Source of the DNA: Plectosphaerella cucumerina
Taxonomy: Eukaryota > Ascomycota > Sordariomycetes > Glomerellales > Plectosphaerellaceae
Reading direction: 5' to 3'
Length of the DNA: 64,000 bases
NCBI GenBank assembly: GCA_020746995.1
Contig: JAGPXD010000006.1
Span: 2,790,001 to 2,854,000, forward strand
Below the pieces are notes generated by a model. The model saw only the letters and a list, made by a program, of their open reading frames with translations, was not told the origin of the DNA and ran no database searches. Positions within the stretch are counted from its first letter, which is position 1. Every line of letters starts with the position of its first letter. Position numbers and translations under genes: made by a program. Shown one piece after another: positions 10,252 to 22,798 of this stretch.

Positions 10252-11184
10252 GGTGCTTGTGGTGTGATGTCCAAAACAAGGCCAAAGGCAGGGGTAGGAA
10301 ATTTGGGGAAGGCGACGTAAGTATGGTGTATTCCCGTCGATTAGGCAGGCCCAGATGTATGGACTTGGGAAGCCTCCCGCAGGAGCTGATGATCGTAGGG
10401 TGCCAATTGGGGTGAAAACTGACCCAGATGGGTTCGACGCGAATAATGCTGTGTGGACTGCAAATGAAAGCACCACCTGGGCCTGGAAAATTCTTCGGAT
10501 TACCTAGGTAGGTAGGTTGTTCCAGAGTCTCCCGGTTCGACTTTGACGTAGGAGGTTCTAGTGTCTGGAGATCTAGAAGCAGGCGGTTTTGAGATCAGGC
10601 AGGTACGCAGGTGCGGCTTCCTGGCGGGCGGTCCAATGGCTGGACGGTTCCTCGGGTGAAAGGGATGCAGGAGATTCCCGGCGGAAAAATCGCAAACTTC
10701 GTGGATGGGCGCATCATGCAAGCATCAACGGCAGTCTGATCAATATCAGTGCCTCAGGGCTCGTCCATTAGAGTGTTGCTATAACGTGGTCTGCCGATTG
10801 CAGGTTCATCGGGGGAAAATCGCATGAGCTGAGAAATAGAGTTGCTCAGTCAGTAGAACCTGAGTTGCTGGCTCACGGCATGATGTAACGAAACTCCTTG
10901 CGAAGCAAATGATCGATTCTCCGTCCTAGACGTGAAGAGCATATCGAGCAGAAGGCGGGCAAGGTTGGCGGCGGCAATCGTGAAGTGAGACGGCCAACTT
11001 CAAGTTGAACCCAGCTTCCCTGACCTTCAGTGCAGGGGTAAGCGTGACCCGCCTAATGCCTAAACCCCATGTGGCCACAGCACGCCGAGCAACCGTGCAC
11101 AGCACGCACCTCGGCCCTGGCTGTCCGCTGAACAACTGTTGCGCCAACCCATGCTCAACCACTCACCCGATTGCCTTCGCCGCG
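10252..11184. other. Divergent promoter region
   Basis: The 933 bp separate the start of the minus-strand unknown from the start of TRAPPC12. It contains an ACCTAGGTAGGTAGGT-like motif at about 10502-10518. No gene is supported. Confidence 0.5.
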
Positions 11185-12711
11185 ATGAGTTCCGAATCAA
11201 GCGACCTCACTCGGGGCCACAGCCGAAATAAGTCTGGAGCACGAGGTAAGCCCCGTCGCGTGCGGTCCTAGAGGCGAACGCACCGCCGGAACGTCTGGAG
11301 TTGAGCGAGCGCGTGGCTGATGTTCCCGCAGCATCGCGTCCTCGGTCATCGACGAAAGGCCCCCTCGACATTGGCGAGTGAGTCAAATGTGTGCTTCGAC
11401 AGACAAATAGTCGACTGAAACTTCATTGAACTGCAGTACACCGCTTAGCGATCCGTTGTCGTCGCCCAGCGCCCAGCTGAGCCCACGTCCACGGGTTCCT
11501 GGCGGCGGTCCACGGTCTCCAGGTGGTCCCAGGTCACCCGCCCGTCCGCCTACGCAGCCTGTGGTCAGGACGTCGATTCAGAAGGACTTTGGGTTTCTTC
11601 TTCGTCCCGAGATCTATCACCCCGTTCCCTCCGTCAACGTTCCCGCTGCATTTCGGCGCTCGGCCGCATTGCCCGACGCGAATGCCTCGGTGGCCGAATT
11701 GCTGAATGGAGGCCATTTCCGAGCTGCGGCAGTCGCTGCCGTCCAAGAGCTCACATCCGTTGCACCTGATGCACGTCCCGTTGACTCTTCTGACCACACA
11801 CGCATCTTCGACTTACTCCACGCCAGGTTGGCATGCCTGACACTGATTGATGCCACCCAGATCGCCGCCCAGGAGGTACGTGCCCTGGGCGACATGAACA
11901 ACGCTGCCATCTACGTGGACGAGACGACGGGCGAACACCTGGTACCATGGGAGCTGCGTGTTCTCAACGTTCGACTGCAGGCGATTGGGTTCGGCGACCC
12001 TAGAAGGGCCGTCATGAGCTACCATGAGCTGGCGCGGGAGGCTCGAGAGCAGGTCGGCAAGGCTGCCACTCGGCACGACAACACCGCGCGCGAACTTTGG
12101 AAAGCGCGCCTCCTGGAGCTCGGCATCAAGGTTGCTGGGGCACTCATCGAGATGGACGACCTCACGGGTGCCGCACACCATCTAGCTTCACTCAAGGACG
12201 ACAGCGACGGCAAGATGGCCCTGACGAAAGCGCTCCTCTGGCTCCACCTAGGCGACCTCGAGGCTGCGAGGAGATGCGCAGTGTCTCGTTCTTCTTCTGA
12301 CGCCAGCAACGCGACAAAGGTCATCTCCGCATTGTGCGACATGGCGGACGGCGACTACGCCGCCGCCCTCGAGGAATGGACAGGCTTGGGAGACGACGAG
12401 ACCGATGACGAGATGGTCGGTGTCAACAAGGCTGTGTGCCTGCTCTACACCGGCAACCTGGACTCGGTAAGTCAGCATCCGGGCGGTCAGAAACTTCCGG
12501 CTAACGGCATCACCCGCAGGCGCGCAAGGTCCTCGAGTCTCTTGTTGAGAAGGGATTCTCTTCGCACACGCTGCTGTTCAACCTTGCCACCATTTACGAG
12601 CTCTGCACCGAACAGAACAGAACACTCAAGACACGTCTCGCCGAGAAGACGGCCGCACTCGAGCCATCGGCGCGTGGCTGGGAGCGAACGAATGCCGATT
12701 TCAAGCTGTGA
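11185..12711 (+). CDS. TRAPPC12: TRAPP complex subunit 12-like TPR protein
   Basis: Four exons: 11185-11245, 11332-11377, 11437-12466 and 12520-12711 (442 aa). All junctions keep phase, with donors GTAAGC, GTGAGT and GTAAGT. The N-terminal about 60 residues are Ser/Pro/Arg-rich and disordered. From residue about 65 onwards the protein is helical repeats of TPR type (for example the Leu-Trp-Leu-His-Leu-Gly-Asp-Leu-Glu-Ala-Ala segment). It ends with the family's typical Leu-Leu-Phe-Asn-Leu-Ala-Thr-Ile-Tyr-Glu-Leu-Cys-Thr-Glu motif. TRAPPC12 is a subunit of metazoan and filamentous-fungal TRAPPIII, absent from budding yeast, and acts in ER-Golgi traffic and autophagy. A model using single open frames would lose both termini because of the small exons. 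Confidence 0.88.
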
Positions 12712-13454
12712 TCTCTCATCCAAGTCTCAGGTCTTGCGCTCGCGCTCCCACTCGCGCGCGGCGCTCGGCACCCATTGAAGCTTCCCCGCATTACGAGACG
12801 ACTGCAGGAAAGGTTCAAGCTGGTCGTCCCAAGCTCCTCACCTCCCTGGCGCGTAGCCGTGCAGGCGACAGCGGCGCACACTGTTCGACTGGTACGACGA
12901 GCCCATCCCCCAAACAGTCTCGCGCCAATCGTCGCACGGCGCAGCTAGGCTCGAAACAGCGAGCTGGGGCTTAAGCTCCAGCCGCCAGGGCCGGAGAATC
13001 ACCCTCCAAAACCACCACCAGTGGCCCCCGTGATGTCACCCACAGCATAGGTTAGCGGGGACGGAACATTTGGTGCTGGGACGCTCAACTGGACGCTGCC
13101 TCTGGAAAGGATGGATGAATCTCCGCACTGTTGATCTCATTGTCTTGTGGAACCGGTCCTCTTGTTGTGGGAAGATGGATGCATCGAAGCTGCCCTGTCC
13201 GCCCTCCTCCACGTCCCCCTCCCTGGCCGTCTCGACCTGCACCTTCCTCCTCCATTCTTCTCCCACACACCACCATCTACCCAGAAGTATTTCACAAGCT
13301 CCCTCTTCAACTAGTAGTCGCACAAGACACGCCATTGATCACAGCATCGTCACTTGAACGTGCCAATTGCGCATCAATTTCTTCATCCTTTTAGCAGCCC
13401 TCGTCTGTCACTTTGCGCACTGTTTGAGCCTACCTTTCCAACTACGTCATCGCA
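12712..13454. other. Spacer between TRAPPC12 and AT-hook gene
   Basis: A 743-bp stretch. From about 13180 it is C/T-rich, as expected for a fungal promoter and leader before the ATG at 13455. No gene is supported. Confidence 0.5.
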
Positions 13455-14508
13455 ATGGACGCCAATCCCGCCCCAGGAGCCATCCCGGCCGTCAACGACA
13501 TCGCAAAAGGTGAGTTTAGGCAAAGGAGGTGCAGTCTGCAGGGCATCGGACGGCAGCATCATCGCCGAGTTCTGGCCCGACACCTGACGAAAGGCCTTTG
13601 TCTGCATCCTTAGTTCCCTAACCGATGCGCCTCGGCTCTCCTCCAAGTGTCTCCTGCTAAGTTGCCTTCTAGTCATTCCAACCCAGAGCGAGCCTGCACC
13701 GTCATCGGAGCCCATTGATCCCTCTTCGAAGGCTCCGGCCCTTCCTCAGGAGGAGGCATCTTCGAAACCAGATACCGCCCCTGCTGCAGTGACTGATGCG
13801 GCGCCGGCGGAAGCATCAACGAAGCAACAGGACTCCACCGCCCATGCGCCCAAGCCCGTCAGTGTCGAGGACGCCCCCGACAAGGACGGACCGTCCGTCA
13901 CGACCGGTGTCGATGCTGCCAAGCCTTTACCGGAGGCGACGAAACCACCAGCGGCAGCTGAGCCAGCCGCGGCCCAGAATGGCACCGCGACAGCCGGCGA
14001 AGTGCCCAACTCGACCACAGAAGCCGTCGATGGCGATGACAAGCTCGTGACCGACAAGCCGGCGGCCGTTAATGGTTCCGGTACTGCGAAGGACGTGCAG
14101 ATGACGGGAGCTATCGACGCTGTCCCAACCACTGACGACACCAAGGAGCCTGGGGTACCGGCGTCTGCTGTTCCGGTCGGCGCCGGGGAGCGCGAGGCCG
14201 CGCCCCAGGCTATTCCTGCTAATCAGAAGCCGCAGGAGGTAGTCAAAACGGACAAGAAGCGCAAGGCGGACGAGCTCGAGGTCCACGACGACGCTGCACC
14301 CGCGGCAACAGATGGCGTGGAGACGGCCGACCCCGAAGATGCTCCCAAGCGTAAGAAGGTAGGCCGACCGCCCTCCAAGTCGAACGGTGAGGCGAATGGA
14401 GACGCAAACGGAGACGAGGGTTTGGGGCACAAGATCGCGAAGAAGGTTAAGCAGGCGCTGCCGGCCGGGAAGACGGAGCGCAAGACTCGCAGTCAGGGGC
14501 CGGCTTAA
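13455..14508 (+). CDS. Low-complexity nuclear AT-hook protein
   Basis: Two exons, 13455-13509 and 13673-14508 (296 aa), joined across a 163-nt intron (GTGAGT donor, GCTAAG branch site, TTCTAG acceptor). The acceptor at 13671-13672 is the one that keeps phase and gives a Val-Ile-Pro-Thr junction. Most of the protein is Ala/Pro/Glu/Asp-rich and disordered. The C-terminal third is basic: a Lys-Lys-Arg-Lys stretch near residue 215, then an AT-hook core Lys-Lys-Val-Gly-Arg-Pro-Pro, then further Lys/Arg clusters to the C-terminus. This suggests binding to the minor groove of AT-rich DNA and nuclear localisation; the specific role is unknown. The intron is longer than most in the window. Confidence 0.8.
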
Positions 14509-17019
14509 TGTCAATGGAACTTGGAGGAATGCGTCGATGAAGCGTCTGGGGAAGTCCAGCAACCAGCTACTGCCTAGGCGTGGCCGAGTCGATTTCTTAT
14601 CATTCTGTTTCTGGTATCCTCTGTCAAGGTATGCAAAACGCACGGCTGGTCTGCTCCGCCTGAGGATGGCAATGTTGATGACATGAGGGGTGCGAAGCAA
14701 GGACTGTAGGGAATAGCTGTTTATGTATTATGTCTCCTGATAGGCGCGGGTTGCTCGTGATTTCGACGATGGCGTCTGCTGTGATAGGGATCATGAAGTA
14801 CCATCGTGGCAACCAGAGGCGTCTGAGAATCGGTAGGTCACTGCCAAGAAATTACGGCGCAGCTCGCTTCAAGAGCCCGTTCCTCTTGATGACGTCAAGC
14901 AGCCCCCGATCCTCTTTTGAGGGCCATGTTGCATCTGAACAATCCATGGATCACGCAACTACTCGTATAATCCCAAGGACGCTGGAGCAGACAAGAAACA
15001 CGAAAAGCAACACGCACAAACTACAGACCCGAGCGCAGCGATCATCCGTCTCGGTCATCAGATGCTCAGCTCCAGGGGGAGAACGCAGCTTCAGGGTCCC
15101 CAGAGACCTCTGATGTGGAGAGATACGGGATTTTTCACGGTGGAGAACCCCGGCCTCATCGCTGCTTGGTGGAGCCGAGAAGGAATCCATGTCGATGTGA
15201 TGGTTTTTCGTCCGTTGAATGACTCGGCAAAGCTGGCGAGCGTCGCATCAGTGCGGAGCTCTGTGGAGGAGTGGAAGCCATCAAGAACTCGAGCATTTCC
15301 AGATCCTTCTACAGCATGGCATCTGTCTTTGCAGCTTGCCGTCGGTCGACCTGGCTATCGCTTTTTGTAGAGGCAGATGGGAGGCCGTCGGAGGGCCCGT
15401 CTACAGCTTCCCCTTTGAATGGCATGCATAAAGTGCCGGTCACTTGGGAAGTTGGAGGCACTGCCGCACGAAGGCCCCGCAACCAGGGGGCCCCTCTCGT
15501 ATTCCATGGATGCTGCCAGGTTGCGTACAGAAAGTATCCGGGGAGCCCGCGATGGCCGCTGAGTGGAACGGGGGGGACTCGACGTGGACTGGCGGCCAGA
15601 GGGAACTCCACCCTTGAGGCAAAAATAGATGGGCCGCTTGGCCGGGTCACAAAGGTCCAGTACAGTCAAAAGGAAAAAAAGCCCGTGGACGAGAACGTCA
15701 AAAGGACGGCCGAGGCCAGCTCGGCGTCGCGCTGGTATGTGGGGGTTTGTCAACAGTGGCTCCGCAGGGCCAATCATTCCAGGGCGCCGTCCATATCTGG
15801 TGCGTCCTGGTGTGTTGATCCGAAGGTTGGAAGCATTGAAGATTCTGCTCGATCGAACCGCTGCTGGAGGGTGGCTGTCGTGTGGGTGGATCTGGACTTT
15901 TTCATCGAAGGCGCTTCTCCGGCCGGTGCCGCGATACTTGTGAGGGGGAAGTATCCGAATGGGCATTGTTGTCGTCGTGATCCTCCTCCTCCTCTCAACA
16001 TCCGCTCGTGCCGTGATCCAGGATTCCAGGGCTGCTTCACCATCTCCAGGCGGCGTGTTGTTGTTACGAGTACAGTGCCGGCGGTTATGGCAGGCGGCGC
16101 TATGGACCAGGATGAGGGCGATGGCATGCGCGCCTCGCGCAGTGTCGCGGGTACCTGAGCACTTTCCACGGTCGCTGACGACGACTCGCTGCAGTAGGCA
16201 AGAGCCATCGGGTTCCTGGACCAGGGACCCACCCCGGCCCCAACTGATCCAAACCCGCTGACACCACGAGCACGAGCACGACACTGGACCGCCCGTGGGC
16301 CGTCGCCACCCCTGGGCCCTGGGCGGACGGTCGGCCCCTGGACTGTCCGGCATGGCACGTCACTCCACCAGCGTCGTCACAGTTTTGTTGGAAGGCGTCG
16401 GCTTTTGCTGGACCCTCCGTCTTGTCTGTCTGCTGCTCGACACCCTCACACGTTCCGCCCGTCCTGGTCCGGTCCAGGGCCTATCCTTGCCTTCACCTCC
16501 CACCTCTTTGCCTGCGGTTCTCTTCTCGGCCCCCCCTTCTGGGTGCCTCCGCGAATATCCAGCCTATGATCCTGCCCTCCATCTTCTTTATCGTGCGTGC
16601 GGCTTTGTTCAACCCCCCTTCCCTAAATCTTGGTCTCCATCGCCACATCGCTCGCTAGATTTCTCTCCGACACAACCACCTCTCTGTCACCCTAGTCCTG
16701 CTCGAATCCTCGCCCTTTCTCCGCCGTCCTTCTGCTCCCCGGAGTTGGCACGTCCCCAGTCGAACTCGGCATCCTGCCTATAGTCACTCGTTGTACACCA
16801 GTCGACTTCGATTCGAATCCCTTTCCAAATCTAGACAGACCCTACGATCTTTTGTTTTGCCAGCACCGCGCGGCACCTCACACGACCAACTCGACAACAC
16901 CCTCGCACTTGTAGCGAACTCGCCCGTGTTACAATCGCATCGTGGCCACCCTCGACTTCGACTCTCGGGCCTCGCGGCACCCGTCCAAACTGGCCGCTGA
17001 GCACTTCACCACCGCCGCC
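14509..17019. other. Large intergenic region before the CSC1-like gene
   Basis: About 2.5 kb with no convincing gene. Long minus-strand frames around 15355-16358 are Arg/Pro/Gly/Ser-rich with no domain and overlap frames in other phases, so I treat them as chance. The right part (about 16400-16800) is strongly pyrimidine-rich with runs of C and CT, typical of a fungal promoter or long 5' leader for the channel gene starting at 17020. Confidence 0.5.
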
Positions 17020-20000
17020 ATGGAGGGGCTCTTGCGCCGCCAGGACGAGAATGACCAGGCCTTCGACGCAGGCCAGGAGCTTTTGAAGCTGCTCCAGGAT
17101 CCCTTTGGTCGTCAAGTAAGCTATCCTTCCAGGGAGTTCTCGTTGGATCTTGCTAACCAGCACTCTTCCCCCAACAGCTCGAAACAAACGGATTCTGGGC
17201 CGCTCTGGGTACATCGTTGGCCGTCACCTTTGGCCTTGCCCTTGCCTTCTCGCTGCTCCGGCCATACAACCAGGCAGTGTACGCCCCGAAGCTGAAGCAC
17301 GCAGACGAGAAACACGCGCCACCCCCAATCGACCGCAAGATCTGGTCCTGGTTCAAGCCCGTCTGGAGCACTACCGAATATGAGTTCATCCAGCACGCCG
17401 GCATGGACGCCGCCATCTTCATGCGCTTCATCCTTATGCTGAGGAACATCTTCCTCGTCATCTCCGTCATCTCCTTGGCCGTGCTGATCCCCGTCCACAT
17501 CACGCACGTCGCCGACTATGTCGAAGACCGCAGCAACTGGATGCCGCTCCTGACCCCTCTCAACGTCTGGGGAGATGCCATGTGGGCCCAGGTCGTCGCC
17601 GCCTACCTCGTTGACATCGTTATCATGTTCTTCCTCTGGTGGAACTATAGGAAGGTTTTGCACCTTCGCCGTCGCTACTTCGAGAGCGAAGAGTACCAGC
17701 ACAGCCTCCACGCCCGTACCCTGATGCTGTTCGACCTTCCCAAGGACCGATCTTCCGACGAGGGCATCGCCCGCATCATTGACGAGGTTGTGCCGAGCTC
17801 CTCCTTCGCCCGCACCGCCATGGCTCGCAACGTCAAAGACCTGCCCGACCTCATCGCCGAGCACGAGAAGACAGTTCGCAAACTCGAGTCCTGCCTCGCC
17901 AAGTACATGAAGAACCCCGCCCAGCTCCCTGCATCAAGGCCAATGTGTAAACCCTCCAAGAAGGACCAGTCGCATGACACATACCCCAAGGGCCAGAAGG
18001 TGGACGCCATCGACTACCTGACGCAGAGGATCAAGCAGCTCGAGATCGAGATCAAGGAGGTCCGACTCAGCGTCGACAAGCGCAGCACAAAGTCGTATGG
18101 TTTTGCCAGCTACTCTGACATCGCCGAGGCGCACAACATCGCATACGCTTGCCGCAAGAAGCACCCCGCCGGCTCGACCATCGTCCTGGCTCCCCGCCCC
18201 AACGACATCATCTGGAACAACATGTCTTTGACCAGCAAGACGCGCAAGTGGAGGCGCTTCATCAATAACCTCTGGATCGCCCTTCTCACGTTTGTCTGGA
18301 TCGTGCCCAACGCCGGAATCGCCATCTTCCTCGTCCGTCTCTCCAACCTCGGCAAGATGTGGCCGGCCTTCCAGACGGAGCTGGGCAGGAATCCGGTCTT
18401 CTGGGGTGTTGTGCAAGGTATCGCTTCGCCTGCCATCATGTCGCTGGTCTTCCTCGTGCTCCCAATCATCTTCCGCCGCCTGTCGATGAAGGCCGGAGAC
18501 CAGACCAAGACCGGCCGCGAGAGGCACGTCCTCGGCAAGCTGTACTCCTTCTTCGTCTTCAACAACTTGATCGTCTTCTCCCTGTTCAGCGCTGTCTGGT
18601 CATTCATTGCCGGTGTCAAGGACCGAACCGACAAAGGAGCCGACGCCTGGCAGGCCATCATCCAAGCCAACATCGGAGTGGCCTTCTTCAACGCCCTGTG
18701 TACCGTCAGTCCTTTCTGGGTCACCTGGCTGCTGCAACGTCAGCTCGGTGCTGCCATTGATCTGGCGCAACTGTGGACACTGGTGTATAGCTTCTTCGTC
18801 CGCAAGTTCTCGAACCCCACGCCCCGCGAGCTGATTGAGCTTACCGCACCGCCCACTTTCGACTACGCCTCCTACTACAACTACTTCCTCTACTATACCA
18901 CCATTGGCCTTTGCTTCGCTGGCATTCAGCCCATCTGTGTGCCGGCAGTGGCGCTCTACTTTGCCATCGACGTCTGGCTCAAGAAGTACCTCCTTCTTTA
19001 CATCTTTGTCACCAAGACCGAGTCGGGTGGCATGTTCTGGCGCGCTCTGTTCAACCGCGTCATCTTCGCCGCCATTCTGGGCAACTTGATCGTGTTCCTC
19101 ACTTGCTGGGTCCGCGGCGAGCAGGGAATGCATATGCAGGCCATTGCCGTTGCGCCGCTTCCCTTCATCATGCTCATCTTCAAGTTCATCTGCGCCCGGC
19201 AGTTTGACGACAAGATCCGCTACTACTCCACCCTCAACATTGCCAAGCACCCCGAGAGCGGAATACAGAAGGAACAGCGCCTGCGCAGTGAGAGGCTCGC
19301 TTCGCGCTTCGGCCACCCGGCCCTGTACAAGCCGCTCATCACGCCGATGGTGCACCAGAAGGCTCAGTCCTCATTGCATCTCGTGTACAAGGGTCGCCTG
19401 ACGGACGGAAGGGATGCCGGTGCGGCCGATGGCATGAGCGTCTCTGGCTACTCCGACACATTTGCTCTCGACCCCATGCACGCCGGCAAGCCTGGCAAGT
19501 CAGCCAACGTGCCGGGTTTCGAGTTTGTCTCCGACTCGCAGATGGACTTTGAGTACTACAAGAACCGGCCGGAATTCGCAGAGGAGCACGGTCAGGGCGA
19601 AATTTTCGGCCAGGACAGAGACATCATGCGCCCGGGCACTCCCGGCTCTGCCGCTGGCGATTCCGACTACTCTCGCCCAGGAACGCCTACCATGTCGGGC
19701 CCTCTCATGGGCGGCATGACCGGTGGCCAGCGCAAGTTGCAGAAGAGCGGTACTACCGACTTCTCTGCGTACCGCCCATCCCCCTCTGGCTCTGGGTATG
19801 CCTCGGGCCGCACCTCGCCAGGACCCAGCCTTCCCTTTGCTCCTCCATCAGCATACGGCATGGAGAGAACGCGAAGCCCGCTCTACGCGAACGCAAACGG
19901 TAGCGACACTGCGCTTGTGTACGATGCCGCAGGCATGGGCGGCGCAACACCATACGGCGGCAACGCGTCGAGGGATCACAGTGTCGACAGCTTCAGGATG

Positions 20001-20165
20001 CAACCAACGCCAGGACCTATCAACACATTACCTGGGGCTGGCCCCCGAGGTTACAGCGGCCTACCTCAGGGCGATGTGGCCGAGACTCCGGATGCTGGTG
20101 AACAACCACAATACGACTACTTCAGGGGAAATAGGAACACCAGAAGCCCTGGCCAGGGCTGGTAA
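17020..20165 (+). CDS. CSC1/OSCA-type calcium-permeable channel (DUF221 family)
   Basis: Two exons, 17020-17115 and 17178-20165 (1027 aa), with a 62-nt intron (GTAAGC donor, GCTAAC branch site, AACAG acceptor). The start at 17020 lies in a GCCGCCATGG context. Order of domains: an N-terminal extracellular segment, a first TM (residues about 38-58) and two further TMs of the RSN1_TM type, then a cytosolic PHM7_cyt-like domain with a Tyr-Gly-Phe-Ala-Ser-Tyr (RRM-like) segment. The RSN1_7TM core follows (residues about 375-660), and then a long polar Gly/Ser/Pro-rich tail of about 330 residues. Family members (yeast Csc1, Rsn1, Phm7; plant OSCA1; animal TMEM63) are mechanosensitive or osmosensitive cation channels of the plasma membrane or endomembranes. 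Which yeast paralogue it matches cannot be settled here. Confidence 0.93.
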
Positions 20166-20669
20166 CCATAATACGCAGATGAGGTCATGGTCTTCCTGCA
20201 GAGAGTTTTCCTAGAAAGGCATTTGGATAAGGCGTTCAGGGCTTGTCTTGGGTTTAGAGTCGCCAAAAGTCGCGCGACACGTATAGACAAATCGTAATGG
20301 CGGAAAGCCGTATGACCATCTTGAAATGACATTTCTTACTTCTTACCGTACTGAGATTGTATCTGCAATTTGGCTCTAATGAGGACCCCGGCTCCTTGCC
20401 ACAGGGCGGCGCAGGCGGCGTCCGCGGGCCCGAGACATGCATCCTTCCAAAGTTTGGGGTGACGCAAAAGTCTTGGCCATTTCTTTGGCCCAAACAGGAA
20501 GTCATCGCTCCCCTCATGTGCGTTGGCTCTCATCGGCACCGCCCTGCTTCAACTTCGAGGGTATCCGCGGCCAGGTTTTATAAGGTCTGGGGAGAACCCC
20601 GACAAGACATGCGGGCTGGCCTCTTCGTTGCGCAACACTCATTTGCAGAAATTCCTTGCCTCTTTCTCA
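20166..20669. other. Spacer with possible TATA element
   Basis: A 504-bp spacer. The sequence TTTTATAAGG at about 20577-20586 lies some 85 bp upstream of the next ATG and could act as a TATA element. No gene was seen. Confidence 0.4.
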
Positions 20670-22385
20670 ATGGCATCTATCAGCCCATCGTCGTCCAAGA
20701 TCGGGCCTGGATTGGTCACCGACCTGCTTGTACGGGAGAGGGACAAGTCCATCAGCAAGCCTGCTGGGCCGATCAAAAAGAAGGACGACCCGGTCGACGA
20801 CATTGTCCGAATGGCAGCCGCTGGCATTGGATTTGCCTCGGAAGCCATACACCATCGGAAACAAAAGAAGGCCGCCGGTGCAGCAACAACAGCCACCGAG
20901 GGGGCGGCTGCGCCGCAGCACAGGCCTGTCATTTCAGAGACTGCGCCTGACAGGCAGCTTTGGGCAGACGACATCAAGCACAAAGAAACCTCTTCAGCTG
21001 GCAAGAAGAAGAAAACCAAGAGCCTTGCCGAAGACTTCATCGCCAGACACCCCTTCGACCCCTTGACGACGAAAGCATCGCACAAGCCAATCCCACTGCC
21101 GGTTGTCCTCGTCCAACGGCGGCCAAAGACTCGCGCGCGAGGATTCGTACGGGCATATGCCCCATCCCTCGCCGAAGCTGGCATCGAGCAAGATGTCTTC
21201 CTTGACTTCATCGACACATTCAACAAGGCCCTCGAGCCCGACCCATGGCTCAATGCCATCAACCTAGCCGACCTTGCCACAATGGCAGCTCCGATTCCGG
21301 AGCCTTTCGGCTTACTCCTCGGCTTCGCGATTGGCGCGGCGGCCGAAGGGACGATGGAAGCACAGAGTCGCTACCGCTCCAACAATTTCCTCGACCGCGT
21401 CAACGCCGACTTCTTTGCCCAAAGAGGCCTCGTGTGTTTCCCTGCCACATGGAGGCCGCAGGCCAAGGATGAGCTTGTGACAACGATTGGCTTCGAGGGG
21501 CAAGCGGCATCGTCTGCATCGGAATCCAATGCCGGGCTATCGAAGAACCTGAAGGACGCGGTCGAACGCAGAGTTTCAAGTTTGAACAGCAGCACATCGG
21601 GAAGCTTCCAAGACAAACTCCAGAAGCAGATGAACTCGCACAGCGGCTACCTGCACTGGCCCGAGCCGGCGCCTTTGGTGTTTGTCCCGGAAACGACCTC
21701 GACCGCCAAGCCAGGACTAGGTGAGAAGCCAGGGGAGAAGAAGAAAAAGGCCAATGCGTTCGACCGCGCGAGCATTTGGCTCGACGATCATGTCGACAAG
21801 CATTCCCAAGCTCGGTTCATCGAGAAGAATCCAGATGTCCCGATGGCCACAGCCCTGCCCCAGCCGACGTTCCGATCGCGATACGCAGACCCAAATCATC
21901 CTGCGGCCAGCGGAGACCTTGTCGCTTTCATCACTGGAGGTAAATGGCAGTCTGGAAGCAAGGAGAAGGCTCGCAGCAGCAGTAAAGCCAGCAGCAACGA
22001 GTCAGAGTCAGAGTCGCGGACGGAGAAGGAGCGGCTGAAGGCTGAGAAGAAGCAGCAAAAGGAGCAGGAAAGGTTAGAGAAGGAAGCGGCTCGGCTCGAG
22101 AAGAAGGAGCAGAAGAAGAGGGAAAGGAAGGACAAGAAACTTGAGAAGCACGCAGGGAAATCGGGACTATCGAGTCTGTTCCAAACGGTAGGTTGTCTGC
22201 CCGCTCGAATTCGGACTCGTGCTAATAGTTGACAGGATGTGCTGTACTTGATTGTGACAAACTTGCCGTCCGAGCAAAAGGAAGAAGCTGGCGCCGAGGT
22301 GGACAACCCGCCGTCACGAGAGCATGGGGTCGACCCGCCCGGGTACTCTGTTGAAGCTGGTGGCAGTGGGCTGGTACGGCGATGA
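20670..22385 (+). CDS. Uncharacterised protein with hydrophobic centre and charged C-terminal coil
   Basis: Two exons, 20670-22187 and 22236-22385 (555 aa), with a 48-nt intron (GTAGGT donor, GCTAAT branch site, GACAG acceptor) that keeps phase 0. The frame is open to 20523, but the ATG at 20670 begins a Met-Ala-Ser-Ile-Ser-Pro start typical of this kind of protein. Visible parts: a Lys-rich N-terminus, a glycine/alanine-rich amphipathic segment in the middle (around residue 205-235, with Pro-Ile-Pro-Glu-Pro-Phe-Gly then Leu-Leu-Gly-Phe-Ala-Ile-Gly), a Ser/Glu-rich linker, a strongly charged Lys/Glu/Arg coiled coil (residues about 445-495) and a short hydrophobic Val-Leu-Tyr-Leu-Ile-Val strand just after the intron. 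I do not recognise a named domain. Function unknown. Confidence 0.8.
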
Positions 22386-22798
22386 TCAACGGGAGAGAGG
22401 CAACGATGAAGAACGTAGAGGTTTCTGAAAGTTAAGCGGTATCGTACAAAATCGTCGGTCGGAGTTTGAAGGCCACTTTTGGATTGAGGTGGTAGTCATT
22501 TGACAATTGACATTTCCATGCCGCCGAGAGCGAAGCAGGAAGTGTTGTGCCAGTGCTTCGCGTGAGGAGGAACAGGACGTGGAGGGACTTCCGAGCTTAG
22601 TCATCGCGAAGCGGGGTGAGGTCCTGGCGGATGATGCGCCAGCTTGAGGCCTTCCAAAGGTCATCACGGAAACCCCCGAGACGTCCGCGATCAACAAGCA
22701 AAAGCATTAAGTCCACCGTGCGACCCGATCGCTGCAGCATCGAGGTTTTCTATCTGCTTTCCCAATCAGCACAATCCCTTTTCGAGATCACACCCAGC
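22386..22798. other. Spacer before Dap1 gene
   Basis: A 413-bp tandem spacer that carries the promoter of the Dap1 gene. Nothing else was seen. Confidence 0.5.

Noticed and set aside
15355..16358. Long minus-strand and plus-strand frames before the CSC1-like gene
   Set aside because: Arg/Pro/Gly/Ser-rich, mutually overlapping in several phases, no domain and no ATG context; more likely GC-rich promoter or leader DNA.
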